A DNA stretch of 64,000 nt from Meconema thalassinum. Lineage: Eukaryota; Arthropoda; Insecta; Orthoptera; Tettigoniidae. Shown in pieces: positions 10,945 through 21,196 of the stretch (within the stretch, counting starts at the first letter, position 1; each line of letters opens with the position of its first letter). The notes under the pieces are model-generated. The model was not told where the DNA came from. It ran no database searches and saw only the letters and a program-made list of their open reading frames with translations. Location of the stretch: NCBI GenBank assembly GCA_946902985.2, contig OX336389.2, forward strand, positions 150,463,099 to 150,527,098, given 5' to 3'. The position numbers and the translations under genes were made by a program.

Positions 10945-11778
10945 ATGGAAGTATCAGTGACTAGGTATGGTAAGCCTTATGCATACTATAAAGGATATTC
11001 ATATATTGTGAAACGAAGCAATAAAAATGGAACTGTTATTTGGCGCTGTTCAAAGCAACGATCGAAACAGTGTCGAGGAATGCTTAAAACAAAAGAATTG
11101 GACGTACTTTCTTCAAACAATCATGAATGTAAACTTAATAATCACGCTAGTCTAAATGTAAGGAAAACCCAAACCAAAGCAAGAAACCAAGTCCAAGAGA
11201 AAGATAGTACTGCTCAAGATAATATTAACCTCAAGTTTAATACACTACAACGCACTCATGCTGTTAGCGAGTTGTTTAATGAGAAACCTTTAACACCTCC
11301 TGTGAAACCCATGTTCAGACATGCCCCCACATCTCAAAAGCCCTCAACCCTATCAGAGACAATATACCCCATCAAAAAGTTAGTGGGGAAAGGTAATAGT
11401 GGTAAAAATAACATAACAATGTTAAAGCATTCTAGCACATCTAAAAAAAAGCTTTCAACACTATCAAAGACAACTCAAACCATTGAACAGACTGTGGACA
11501 CAGGTGGAAATTATCATGGTAATGATAACGATGATAATGATCATCATTATGAAAATGATTATAATAATGAGGATGATAATCATAATGATGGTGATAATGA
11601 TGAACTGCTTCCCGAGATTCTGAAACCATTCATAAAAAATAGTAAATGGAACGATCCTAATATATTAGTCGAACGTCTACAGCTCTTGCATGCCTGTAAA
11701 CAGCTTGGCCATATTGGTTATGAGAAAGAGCTATTAAATATAGAAAATGAACTTCGTAAAGCTGCTATTATTGTGTAA
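10945..11778 (+). CDS. FLYWCH-type zinc-finger protein (right arm of B)
   Basis: Mirror copy of the gene at 6434-7267, encoding the same intact 277-residue protein: an N-terminal FLYWCH-like finger (W33, C35, C43, H60, C62), a basic Ser/Thr linker, an acidic Asn/Asp tract and a C-terminal ~55-residue region. The ATG at 10945 is the first in frame. The sequence just upstream (TTACTAGAG then TTGACAGTTGATATGG) is shared with the FLYWCH genes of element A, marking a conserved leader or splice acceptor. The two FLYWCH copies in B point outward from the palindrome centre, with the minisatellite arrays between them, so a shared bidirectional control region around the centre is plausible. No polyadenylation signal was assigned. 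Confidence 0.8.
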   Translation: MEVSVTRYGKPYAYYKGYSYIVKRSNKNGTVIWRCSKQRSKQCRGMLKTKELDVLSSNNHECKLNNHASLNVRKTQTKARNQVQEKDSTAQDNINLKFNTLQRTHAVSELFNEKPLTPPVKPMFRHAPTSQKPSTLSETIYPIKKLVGKGNSGKNNITMLKHSSTSKKKLSTLSKTTQTIEQTVDTGGNYHGNDNDDNDHHYENDYNNEDDNHNDGDNDELLPEILKPFIKNSKWNDPNILVERLQLLHACKQLGHIGYEKELLNIENELRKAAIIV

Positions 11779-11974
11779 TGGGTCAACGTAGCAACACCCC
11801 CATCCCCTAAAATATAATTTTCAACAAGTGTTATGTTTAAAAGAACTGATAAACCAAAAGAGCTGTATTCTGTGTGTCTATCTCTTGTAAAAAAAAAAAA
11901 AAAAAAAAATGATTAAATTGATAAACATAGCTTGTGTATATTTCTTGTTTTCTTGCATGTTCAAGCAATAATTA

Positions 11975-12063
11975 TGTCAGGGAAGGGATTCGAACCCTTG
12001 CTTCCTTAAATATTTGGAAATTTGATCTTAAGTCAAACGCCTTAACCACTCGGCCACCCTGAC
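11975..12063 (-). tRNA. tRNA-Leu(UAA), right arm of element B
   Basis: Exact mirror of 6152-6240 with identical arms, anticodon TAA, type-II variable arm and intact A and B boxes. The element therefore holds two structurally complete copies. Confidence 0.93.
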
Positions 12064-13032
12064 AGTTACTGATTTAATTAGTCTTGTTGAACATTAGTGT
12101 TTACAAAACTTTTCTTTTCCCCACTATATATATGCTCAACCACTTTTTGGTTTTTCAATGCTGATTTTTGTTTTGTTTCATTTTTTTTCAGTAACATTGC
12201 AGTTATCAGTATTGCAAACTGCGTGTTTAATATAGGGTTAAAGGCATTAAATAAATCACAAGCCTTACAGTAGTTGCATATAATGTATAACATGCAACAT
12301 GTTATTCAAAATTTCAAATAGAGCTGTGCCTTGTTAACATTAAACTCTGTTGGTCATTAAAATAACTACTTGTAAAATAATTCCAGTGTCAAATCCTATT
12401 AGCAAATAGCATATATTAAATAATCATGCCATAAAACGAGAACTTAAAAATCATTTATTGTAGGAATACCTTTAATGGGATCACCAAACCTTCAAGTATG
12501 CAATATACATTCCAGATAGTACTGTATTTTGGTCGATAGTGCCTCTAGTGCTTACATTAAATAAGAATACAGTAAACATATAAATTTTTTTATAAATCAT
12601 AATTGTTTTCATAAAATACCATATAATAAATATTTTCACACCAACGAATGGCCATTTGAAAATGGTTTATTGTAGAAATATCTTTAATGAAACCTCCAAA
12701 CCTTCAAGTAAACCATATGTGATGTACATTCCACATAGCTACATAACCGACAGTACATCGTGGTACCAATCTCCACCGCATTGCGCGCTCATTGTTTGTG
12801 TTGGATTTCTGTCTCATTACTAGAACTGTACTTACTGGTCAATAACCAATATAGTGGTCAAAGTGTTCCCCTGGTAGATAACCCATGTTTGGTTTGTCAA
12901 TTTCTAATTGCAAGGCCAGTCAAGACCTAACAAAAATTAGTCTTAACGTATATATCCACCATCAACATCATATCATTAAACAAATGAAACCATCTTAAGG
13001 TATTTATTACATTTAATTGCATTTTAGGAATC

Positions 13033-13398
13033 TTGCAAACATCTTGCAACCTTAAAGAGGAAAGTATAGACAGGAATCGTGAAAAGGAAACCGTTCAATC
13101 ATTCAATGTCGTTAGTGTAAGGAACCTCAACGTAAGAGGTTATGAAAGTCTACGTGAGGGTGTGGTTTTTACAGCTGCATGCCTTTTCCTGACACCCACC
13201 TCAGAGACAAGTTTATGGGAAATGAAACTCAGCTATCATGTCGAATGTGAAGCTCCTAGTCTAGGAGAAAGTCATGTTGAGGTGTTTGTCTACAGGGAGT
13301 GTGGTAAACGAAACAACAACAACAACAACAACAACAAAAAGCATACATGTAAAGGGAATATTATGGAATTTTCGAGTACATGTAGTCAATTTAAATAA
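13033..13398 (+). CDS. Hypothetical 121-residue frame in the right arm of B
   Basis: Mirror copy of 4817-5182, identical in protein. It follows a plausible splice acceptor (TTGCATTTTAG) and ends in an Asn run encoded by an AAC microsatellite (13311-13336) before the Lys-rich end. No domain is recognised. It could be a last exon of an unidentified gene carried by the element or a chance frame; the identity of the arms gives no codon-level evidence for selection. Confidence 0.3.
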   Translation: MQTSCNLKEESIDRNREKETVQSFNVVSVRNLNVRGYESLREGVVFTAACLFLTPTSETSLWEMKLSYHVECEAPSLGESHVEVFVYRECGKRNNNNNNNNKKHTCKGNIMEFSSTCSQFK

Positions 13399-13774
13399 AA
13401 ATTGGATAAATGTCATGGTTTGTACACCACTTGGCTAAATTCTGTAAATTTTAGTGAATTTTCATCAATATTCGTCTAATTTTATATGAATTTGAGATAG
13501 TTTAAACCATGCTTAGGTAAATCAATGAAATTTCAATAAATCTGGTAGTCATTTGTTGAATTTTTCTGGAATGTTGTGTCATTTGGTCAATTTGCGGAAA
13601 ATGTAGTGAATTTTAGGAAAATTTAAGGTAAATCATGGGCAAGCACACTATTATTAGCTGAGTTTCTAATACAATTTTTGCATACCCTAGGACCAGTATT
13701 GCATTATAAGGCATGCCATGTGTTAGCGTTCTTAAAAGCCAGTGATATAAAACAATAGAGGTCTTTAATTCCAC

Positions 13775-14275
13775 CCCTGGGCGTTATATCTAGTGTCATG
13801 TAGGTTGACGATCACGGAGTCCCAGCTGAGACCGTCATTGCTTCCACTAACTTGTGCTAGGCTCCTCTCTGTCTTATTTCCTGTCGACCACACTTGCTCA
13901 ACTCTTGTTCTCTACCGAGCCCAACATGATTAGAGTATCCGAGGCCTAGGGAGTCTCTTCCTTTTGAAACTTCATTGGCCCTTGTTTATTTATTTTTTCT
14001 GATATCCTACTAGTGTGAGGAGGCAGCCTTGTTTTTATTTTCATGTTATTTCCTGTCTTTTGCTCAAGCCCCCTCAAAAAGGAAGGGTGTATATAGCCCC
14101 ACCACTTGCGGTGCACTCTGCCTATGGCTACCCCCCTCAAGGGCTGATCAGTTTGGAAGATGGCGACCCCAAGGGATTTCTGAGCTGAGTCCAGTTTTCC
14201 TCCATTACCTCTGGGGTAAAGCCACTCCTATTATACTTTTTATCTGCCTTTCATGGCTCTCCTTCCTTCCAACTC
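13775..14275. repeat. Dispersed repeat R, copy 2 (right arm of B)
   Basis: Mirror of 3940-4440. Like the left copy it is homologous to 36120-36610 in the Helitron. Confidence 0.7.
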
Positions 14276-14824
14276 CCTCAATCCTTATGCTTGAGGGTTG
14301 AGGGCCGTTTTTTATTCCTTCTGTCCTTTATTTGACCAATTGTTTTCCATTTCTTCTTCTAGTATATAGCTTAGATTTAATTTTCATCTTTACGATGACC
14401 CAAACCATTGAGGGTCGCTGTAGAACGCTTCTCTCTTGTCCAAAGGACAGCATGTTGAATTCCTCACTGGCTCATGAATTTTATACTTTGTTCACTTAGT
14501 TCTCATGGCTTTGAAACTGGCTGTCTGTAACGTGATCATTATTCATTTTAACTTCAGCGTACTAAACTAATTTTAAATTAGTTAATTTTAAATTAGATAA
14601 TTTTAAATTAATTATTTTAAATTCAGATTTGTGTTTCACTGTAAACACAATTATTATTCTCCGTTTAAAACAAGCCATACCATTCTTTTTCTACCATGAT
14701 AGCTTATACGTGGGCATGGAAAAGTAGTATAATCATCAGCTAAGGATTCAATTTCCATTACCTACACCTCTCATGGTATGGCAATTCGTTAAACTATAGA
14801 AAACGTTTCTATATGTTCTGTTAC

Positions 14825-14910
14825 ATTATTATTTGACCATCTCACCGTGTAGTGGTTAACCTACTTGGTTGTCAACCCTAAGGTCTTGGCTTCCAACCCC
14901 GACTATACCA
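14825..14910 (+). mobile_element. Short tRNA-derived SINE fragment (right arm of B)
   Basis: Mirror of 3305-3390: GTGTAGTGGTTAACC then GGCTTCCAACCCC, tRNA-like A and B boxes without a complete cloverleaf. Confidence 0.55.
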
Positions 14911-15279
14911 TGACATTCATTTCAAGGTTGCCATAAGCTTCACTAAGCCTTTGTCAAACCTAACAACGATCTAGTCATGTACAGAGCACGTCCGCTATCA
15001 AGCAAATGAGTAATATGAAACTTACTGACAAGGTCGCTGTGCTGTTATCGCCAAGGCACACACTAGACAAACCATAGCCAGTGTCTCTGTGCAGATTCAA
15101 CACAGCGGTAGTAGGCAAGCATATATTTGTTTAAAAATCATCATGAATATAGCTCCACTGTCACCACAGAGGCCCCGGTTCGATTTTTTTTCTAAAGACT
15201 GCAACAGGATATACAGGTAAAACTTTTTAGCAAAGGGTTGGCCATCATGACTTCTTCAACACCTCCAACCAATGTTTAC

Positions 15280-15512
15280 TAATACTAGTGAGTTACCTTT
15301 CTTTCTTCGGCTTTTCCCAATTAGTTTGAGTCGCCGGAGCCAACCAGGCTCATTTTGGTTTTGGCCCGGGATTTAAGGCCGAATGCCCTTCCTGACGCCA
15401 CGTGATTTTTCGAGTGAAAATTCCAACCCCCGCTGTCACCGGGATTTGAACCCCAGCCGTCCGGGTAAAGACGAGCAGCTAAGCACCTGCGCCATCACGC
15501 TCCCCACAGGTT
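15280..15512 (-). mobile_element. tRNA-derived SINE (right arm of B)
   Basis: Mirror of 2703-2935, with B box GGTTCAAATCC on the minus strand. Confidence 0.75.
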
Positions 15513-15634
15513 AGTTATCTATACACACATTAATCCATAATTACCTAATAATAATAATAACAATCATCCTCCATACACATGTCCATTAAAGCATGGTTTC
15601 ACAAAGATGCTTATGCTTTTAGGTGTATAACACA

Positions 15635-16920
15635 TTTTTCCTCATAACATGACTATTTACTGTTTTAGGAGTGAAATGATCCATCGAGGTAAAAGCCCAT
15701 ATCATCCCCTATTTTTTAAGCTATCACACCTAATTTTAGGATTCTTCGTTTCCGAGATAGGGATTTTTCAATTTTGGGGGGTAGTTTCACCCCCCCCCCC
15801 CTGCTATTTTTCATCAAAAACAAAAGATCTTAGGTTCATTTATCATTTTTAGGTGTTTAACAAGTTTTTCCCCATAACATGACTATTTACTGTTTTAGGG
15901 GTGAAATGATCCATCGAGGTAAAAGCCCATATCATCCCCTATTTTTTAAGCTATCACACCTAATTTTAGGCTTCTTCGTTTCCGAGATAGGGATTTTTCA
16001 ATTTTGGGGGGTAATTTCACCCCCCTGCTATTTTTCATGAAAAACAAAAGATCTTAGGTTCATTTATCATTTTTAGGTGTTTAACACGTTTTTCTCCCAT
16101 AACATGACTATTTACTGTTTTAGGGGTGAAATGATCCATCGAGGTAAAAACCTATATCATCCCCTATTTTTTAAGCTATCACACCTAATTTTAGGATTCT
16201 TCGTTTCCGAGATAGGGATTTTTCAATTTTGGGGGGTAGTTTCACCCCCCTGCTATTTTTCATCAAAAACAAAAGATCTTAGGTTCATTTATCATTTTTA
16301 GGTGTTTAACACGTTTTTCCCCCCATAACATATTTATTTACTGTTTTAGGGGTGAAATGATCCATCGAGGTAAAAGCCCATATCATCCCCTATTTTTTAA
16401 GCTATCACACCTAATTTTAGGATTCTTCGTTTCCGAGATAGGGATTTTTCAATTTTGGGGGTAGTTTCATCCCCCTGCTATTTTTCATCAAAAACAAAAG
16501 ATCTTAGGTTCATTTATCATTTTTAGGTGTTTAACACGTTTTTTCCCCATAACATGACTATTTACTGTTTTAGGGGTGAAATGATCCATCGAGGTAAAAA
16601 CCTATATCATCCCCTATTTTTTAAGCTATCACACCTAATTTTAGGATTCTTCGTTTCCGAGATATGGATTTTTCAATTTTGGGGGGTAGTTTCACCCCCC
16701 TGCTATTTTTCATCAAAAACAAAAGATCTTAGGTTCATTTATCATTTTTAGGTGTTTAACACGTTTTTCCCCCATAACATATTTATTTACTGTTTTAGGG
16801 GTGAAATGATCCATCGAGGTAATAGCCCATATCATCCCCTATTTTTTAAGCTATCACACCTAATTTTAGGATTCTTCGTTTCCAAGATATGGATTTTTCA
16901 ATTTTGGGGGGTAGTTTCAT
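15635..16920 (-). repeat. 225-bp satellite in the right arm of element B
   Basis: Mirror of 1291-2580, the same ~5.7 units and the same subtype alternation. The first C run (12) differs by one from the mirror G run (13). Confidence 0.9.
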
Positions 16921-16921
16921 C

Positions 16922-17851
16922 CCCAAACAGGGAATGTTGCCCCAAGTGCTAGGACCCCTCATACAAGTCCCTAGCATGATTGGTTCGCGAGATATGAACA
17001 AAAGTGTCGTTAGGCCCTTTCGACAAAAATGAATCCTACATTCAAAAAACGGAGTGTCACCCCCAGGGTTAGGATACTGCCTATGGCAAAATCCCATGAG
17101 GGGTTCAGAAAATATTAACAAACGTATAGTTAGGTCCTTTTGACAAAAGCCGTCCGTATGCGCATATACAAAAAATATTATTTACCCCCCGGGTAAGGGT
17201 AGTTTTTATTTTGGGGTGGATATACCCCTTCGATAGAAAAGGAGAGTTCACCACGAGTCCTACGACACCTCATACGTTTAAATCCAATTATTGGTTAGCG
17301 AGATAGTAAAAAGCCGATGACCTATTAGTTTTTTTGGTTTATTTCAATATATATTAAAAAACACTCATTGATAAATCATCATTATAAAAGCCCGCCCTCT
17401 TACAAAACTCCTCAAGTGCGCATGCGTATAAAAAACATTCATCGCCAAAATGTCAAAAAACAACATGTTTACCCCAAATGGCGTTTCCCAATTCCATCCA
17501 TTTTAAAAAATAACCTCACCATCATCTAGAGCGGAAAAAATACCATCTAAACGACCCCTCACTCGACCCTACTCCTCCCCCACCACCTAACCCTTTCCCA
17601 ACATAGGCATACATATTCAAGCACGAGCGCGACTTGAGGAAACCAACACTACCCCACTACTCGCGAATGACCTTTTAGTTTTGGTCTTTTCATTAAATTA
17701 AGAGGCTATAGGAAAGTAGGGGACGTCACTACGAGTGCTAGGACACCCTGTATGTTCTAATCCCATGTTTGGTTAGCGAGATATCAAGTTCGGGGCCGAT
17801 ACGAGGGTGGCTCAATAAAAAGTGAGACAGCTCCCCCACTACCACACTACT
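16922..17851 (-). repeat. Terminal and subterminal region of element B, right
   Basis: Mirror of 363-1290 with the same diverged subterminal motifs and the second terminus-like sequence, ending in CCACACTACT at 17851. Confidence 0.7.
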
Positions 17852-17857
17852 GCTGTG
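17852..17857. other. Target-site duplication of element B, right copy (GCTGTG)
   Basis: Repeats 357-362 and is followed by TGTTTTGTCG, exactly as in the uninterrupted sister arm. Confidence 0.93.
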
Positions 17858-18693
17858 TGTTTTGTCGTATTGAACTTTCACACTGGGAAGAAGGGGATGA
17901 TCCCTTTAGAGACCATTTGCGATGGTCTCCTCACTGTCCTTACATGCTTGGAAAGCAAGTGGGTAACCTACCCGTGCATTCATTTTACCGAACCACAAGG
18001 CCTTAGGCCGCTACTTACGTTGCTGAATTACAAATAAATAATAATAATAATGTATTACCAGCCAACGGTAGTGTCGATATATGTGGTCCATATGCCATAG
18101 ACAGTGTTGAATTGGCGCGTGCTTTTGAAAAATTGGGAGTTTGCAAGACTAAAGCACTAGCACACCCAGAGTGTTGAAAAACGTTTAGAATCTTATAAAA
18201 ATGTTTGGCCATTAATATTAAAACACCTTACCAAACAGCTAAGTGAAGCTGGAATTTTTTATACTGGTGAAGGGGATAAAACAATATGTTTTTATTGTGG
18301 ATTTGCTTTAAAGGATTGGCAAATGACTGATGACCCTTTTGTGCAACACGCTCGTTGGTAACCAAACTGTAAATACATGGTGTTGCTTAAAGGTCAGGAA
18401 TTTGTGAACACTATTCGTAAAGAAAAAAGTGATTGCAGCACAAGACATAAAAGTGCCTTTAGAGTTAGAACACGTGGTGCAAATACATGAGGCTGAAAAA
18501 AAAAGACTTGTCTCACGAACAGATACAAAAGTTTGACCAACAATTATGTAAAATTTGTTATCAAGATGAACTCGGTGTTGTATTTTTGCCTTGTGGACAC
18601 ATGATAGCCTGTGTCAAGTGTGCATTAGAACTCAACACTTGTGCTATATGCAGAAAAGCAGTATCTGCTACAGTTAGGGCATTTCTTGCATAA
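17852..18693 (+). pseudogene. IAP gene, 3' part (left arm of element A): rest of BIR1, BIR2 and RING
   Basis: This continues the gene cut at 362. It encodes the second half of BIR1 (CVFC, then His and Cys ligands), a BIR2 with CFYC plus downstream His and Cys, and a C-terminal C3HC4 RING with CKIC, CGH and CAIC all intact (18487-18693 frame). Lesions not shared with the right arm are an 8-base deletion near 18173, a TAA at 18359-18361 in the BIR2 core, and one extra A near 18427. A nine-A run at 18496-18504 shifts frame before RING in both arms. It is a decayed copy of an element-borne anti-apoptotic gene. The order BIR-BIR-RING matches insect and insect-virus IAPs; whether the origin is host or viral cannot be told here. 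Confidence 0.82.
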
Positions 18694-18804
18694 ATAGTAA
18701 AATTTATCAGCCATGCATAGTGCAAAATCTCTAATTGCACAATATTATTAAAGCTGTTTTAGAGTGTAATAGATATGCTTTTCTTTTGTTTATAGACTAC
18801 TACA

Positions 18805-19086
18805 ATGAATGTTTTGAATGCTGTGGGTCAAGCATGTGGCTTAGAGACAAAGAAGCTCAGCGAATTGCCAACGCATATTCCATTCCGCATTATCAAGTTT
18901 CGGAAATTGAAAACAGCATATGTTGATCGTGTACTTTGTGTATGTGAAAACTTTGAGACATTTTTGCCTATACGGTTTAATGATATGTCGGAAAGTGTTT
19001 TTGATGAAGTCAATAATGCTGTGCAACCTGTACACTTAATTTATGAAGGTTTTAAAAACAATAGGTGCATGATTCGTTTTAATTAA
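18805..19086 (+). CDS. 93-residue possible OB-fold protein (left arm of A)
   Basis: An intact frame of 93 codons, about 110 bp downstream of the IAP stop and on the same strand. The central pattern (PFRIIKFRKLKTAYVDRVLCV, then ETFLPIRF, then HLIYEG near the end) alternates hydrophobic and basic residues as in a small five-stranded barrel. From memory, many short arthropod proteins share this 'I..FR..KT.YG.RVL....F..FLP.RF' layout, but no function is established to my knowledge. A single-stranded-DNA-binding OB-fold is my inference. The right-arm copy differs by two substitutions (D/G and M/V) and is also open, so this is the best-preserved gene of element A. The start is the first ATG; the preceding ACTACTACA region could be an intron end. 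Confidence 0.6.
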   Translation: MNVLNAVGQACGLETKKLSELPTHIPFRIIKFRKLKTAYVDRVLCVCENFETFLPIRFNDMSESVFDEVNNAVQPVHLIYEGFKNNRCMIRFN

Positions 19087-19372
19087 ATAAAAAAGTCAAG
19101 TAATAATGGAAGATATAAGTCATGACAATGGACTGAAAGAAAAATATGTGTATAGAATAATAATGTCTTAGTGTTTAGTATTGTCTTAAAAAATATTATC
19201 ATGAAACCAAAAAAAATGTATATAAAGTTTGTAAATAAATGAAAATAATGGTACAATGTTGTTCTATTTTCTACAGAAGTCAGAATATTTAACATTGCAG
19301 AGTATACATGATTATGACAATAAAAAGCACACTTAATACAAGTCTTTGCCTTTACGATAGTGTGTTATAGTT

Positions 19373-19914
19373 TTAAAAACAAAGCTTGTTGTAGATCTTT
19401 TTTCTTCCACGGTAAACAATAGGCATGAAAACGTTATTGTCCTGTTTTGGATCACTATCACTATCATAATCATAAGCAGCATGATCTATATCACTATTAT
19501 TATAATCACTATAATTATCCTCAACATTACTAAAACCAGTTAAATATTCCTGGTCCTCTTCCTGTTCCTCTTCCTCTTCCTCTTCCTCTTCCTCTACAGT
19601 GTCCTCATGTAGAGTCTGCGTGGCTTTTGATAATGTTAAGGGTTTTTTGAACATTGAAATATTTTCAATTGCTTTTTAACATTTTCATGATTTTCTGTTG
19701 ACAGTAACAGTGTTTCATGCAGTACACTACATTGATGATCACTGACACTTAAAACCACACTAATTTTGCTTTTTAGCTCACTGCGACATTGTTTTGAACG
19801 TTGTTTTGTACAACGCCAAATAACAGTTCCATTTTTATTGGTTCGTTTCACAATATATGAATATCCTTTATAGAATGCATGAGGCTTACCATACCTAGTC
19901 GCAGATACTTCCAT
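19373..19914 (-). pseudogene. FLYWCH-type gene with acidic tail, frame-shifted (left arm of A)
   Basis: From ATG 19914 the frame encodes a FLYWCH-like finger closely matching that of element B (GKPHAFYKGYSY, W and two Cys in WRC-KQRSKQC, then DHQC), but it terminates at 19636. A second, overlapping frame (19654-19373) continues with a TLSKATQT phrase, a Glu run and a Tyr/Asp-rich tail ending near GRKKIYNKLCF. The order finger, TLSK phrase, acidic tract matches the intact gene of B, so a single one-base shift near 19640-19654 probably separates the two parts; an intron is less likely. It runs convergently with the IAP and OB-like genes and starts ~60 bp from the minisatellite. The C-terminal domain of the B protein is absent. 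Confidence 0.7.
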
Positions 19915-19974
19915 ATCAACTGTGAAGCTTAGACTAAGCTCTAGTAAAGACAACTTGGTAATAAGAACAATAGT

Positions 19975-21158
19975 TTAATGTGCGAGCATATATGGGTGCA
20001 AATGTGGGAGCAAAAAAAAGTGGGTGCAAAAATTGGGAGCAAAAAGTAGGAGCAAAAAGTGGGAGCAAAAATTGGGAGCAAAAATTGTGACCAAAAAGTG
20101 GGAGCAAAAATTGGGAGCAAAAAGTGGGAGCAAAAATTGGGAGCAAAAAGTGGGAGCAAAAAGTGGGAGCAAAAAGTGGGAGCAAAAATTGATAGCAAAA
20201 AATGGGAGCAAAAAAAAGTAGGAGCAAGTATGCTAGCAAATGTGAAAGCAAAAGTGGGAGCAAGTGTGGGAGCATATGTGAAAGCAAAAGTGGGAGCAAA
20301 AAAGTGAGAGAAAAAAGTGGGAGCAAAAAGTGTAAGCAAAAGTGGGAGCAAATATGAGAGCAAAAATGTAGGAGCAAGTATGGGAGCAAATGTGAAAGCA
20401 AAAGTAGGAGCAAAAAGTGAGAGAAAAAAAGTGGGAGCAAAAAGTGTAAGCAAAAGTGGGAGCAAATATGAGAGCAAAAAAAAGTGTGAATAAATATGGG
20501 AAACAAAAAGTGGGAGCAAAAAGTGGGAGCAAAAGTGGGAGCAAAAATTGAGAGCAAAAAGTGGGAGCAAAAATATAGGAGCAAGTATGGGAGCAAATGT
20601 GAAAGCAAAAGTGGGAGCAAGTATGGGAGCATATGTGAAAGCAAAAGTGGGAGCAAAAAGTGAGAGAAAAAAAGGTGGGAGCAAAAAGTGTAAGCAAAAG
20701 TGGGAGCAAATATGAGAGCAAAAAAAAGTGTGAGCAAATGTGAGAGCAAAAAGTGGGAGCAAAATGTGACAGCTAAAAGTGTAAGCAAAAGTGGGAGCAA
20801 AAAATTGGGAGCAAAACGTGGGAGCAAAAATTGGGGGCAAAAAGTGGGATCAAAAGAAAGTAGGAGCAAGTATGAGAGTAAATGTGATAGCAAAAGTGGG
20901 ATCAAGTATGGGAGCAAATGTGAAAGCAAAAGTGGGAGCAAAAAGTGAGAGAAAAAAAGTGGGAGCAAAAAGTGTAAGCAAAAGTGGGAGCAAATATGAG
21001 AGCAAAAAAAGTAGGAGCAAGTATGGGAGCAAATGTGAAAGCAAAAGAGGGAGCAAAAAGTGAGAGAAAAAAGTGTAAGCAAAAGTGGGAGCAAATATGG
21101 GAGCAAAAAAAAAGTGGGAGCAAAAAGTGGGAGCAAAAATTGGGAGCTAAAAGTGTAA
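19975..21158 (+). repeat. Expanded GTGGGAGCAAAAA minisatellite, left side of A's centre
   Basis: About 1.2 kb of 12-15-bp units with core GTGGGAGCAAAAA and variants (GTGTAAGCAAAA, GTATGGGAGCAAAT, GTGAGAGAAAAAA). Groups of units repeat in longer blocks of roughly 110-280 bp. The largest open frames in the region (up to 400 codons, minus strand) are Leu/Phe/Pro/Cys/His-rich translations of the repeat. Confidence 0.93.
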
Positions 21159-21196
21159 GCAAAAAGGAAAATGTTTTGGGTAATAAAACGTCATGT
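21159..21196. other. Central spacer of element A
   Basis: AT-rich AAAAAGGAAAATG...TAATAAAACGTCATGT, nearly identical to the spacer of element B (9086-9124), followed by the same CCAGCCTCCC arm start at 21197. Confidence 0.88.

Larger units (their letters stand above)
363..17851. mobile_element. Element B: 17.5-kb near-perfect palindromic transposable element
   Basis: The element starts with AGTAGTGTGGTAGTGGGGG at 363 and ends with its inverted complement at 17851, flanked by the 6-bp duplication GCTGTG. Left-arm coordinates plus right-arm coordinates sum to about 18210-18215 throughout, so essentially the whole element is one inverted repeat. The spacer is 39 bp (9086-9124). The arm differences I found are confined to homopolymer and microsatellite lengths. 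Each arm carries subterminal repeats, a 225-bp satellite, a SINE, a dispersed repeat, a tRNA-Leu gene, a FLYWCH gene, a minisatellite and TTAGG-type arrays. A 6-bp duplication and AG-starting ends recall Maverick/Polinton elements, but no polymerase B, integrase or capsid gene is visible, so no superfamily is assigned. Confidence 0.88.

Noticed and set aside
363..17851. Element B as a bona fide Maverick/Polinton
   Set aside because: The 6-bp duplication and AG start fit, but no protein-primed DNA polymerase, retroviral-type integrase, protease or capsid gene is recognisable in either arm.
19934..21136. 400-codon minus-strand frame and many smaller Leu/Phe/Pro/Cys/His-rich frames
   Set aside because: They are translations of the GTGGGAGCAAAA minisatellite; every frame of the repeat lacks stops. 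The frame overlaps the FLYWCH start only because of the leader sequence.
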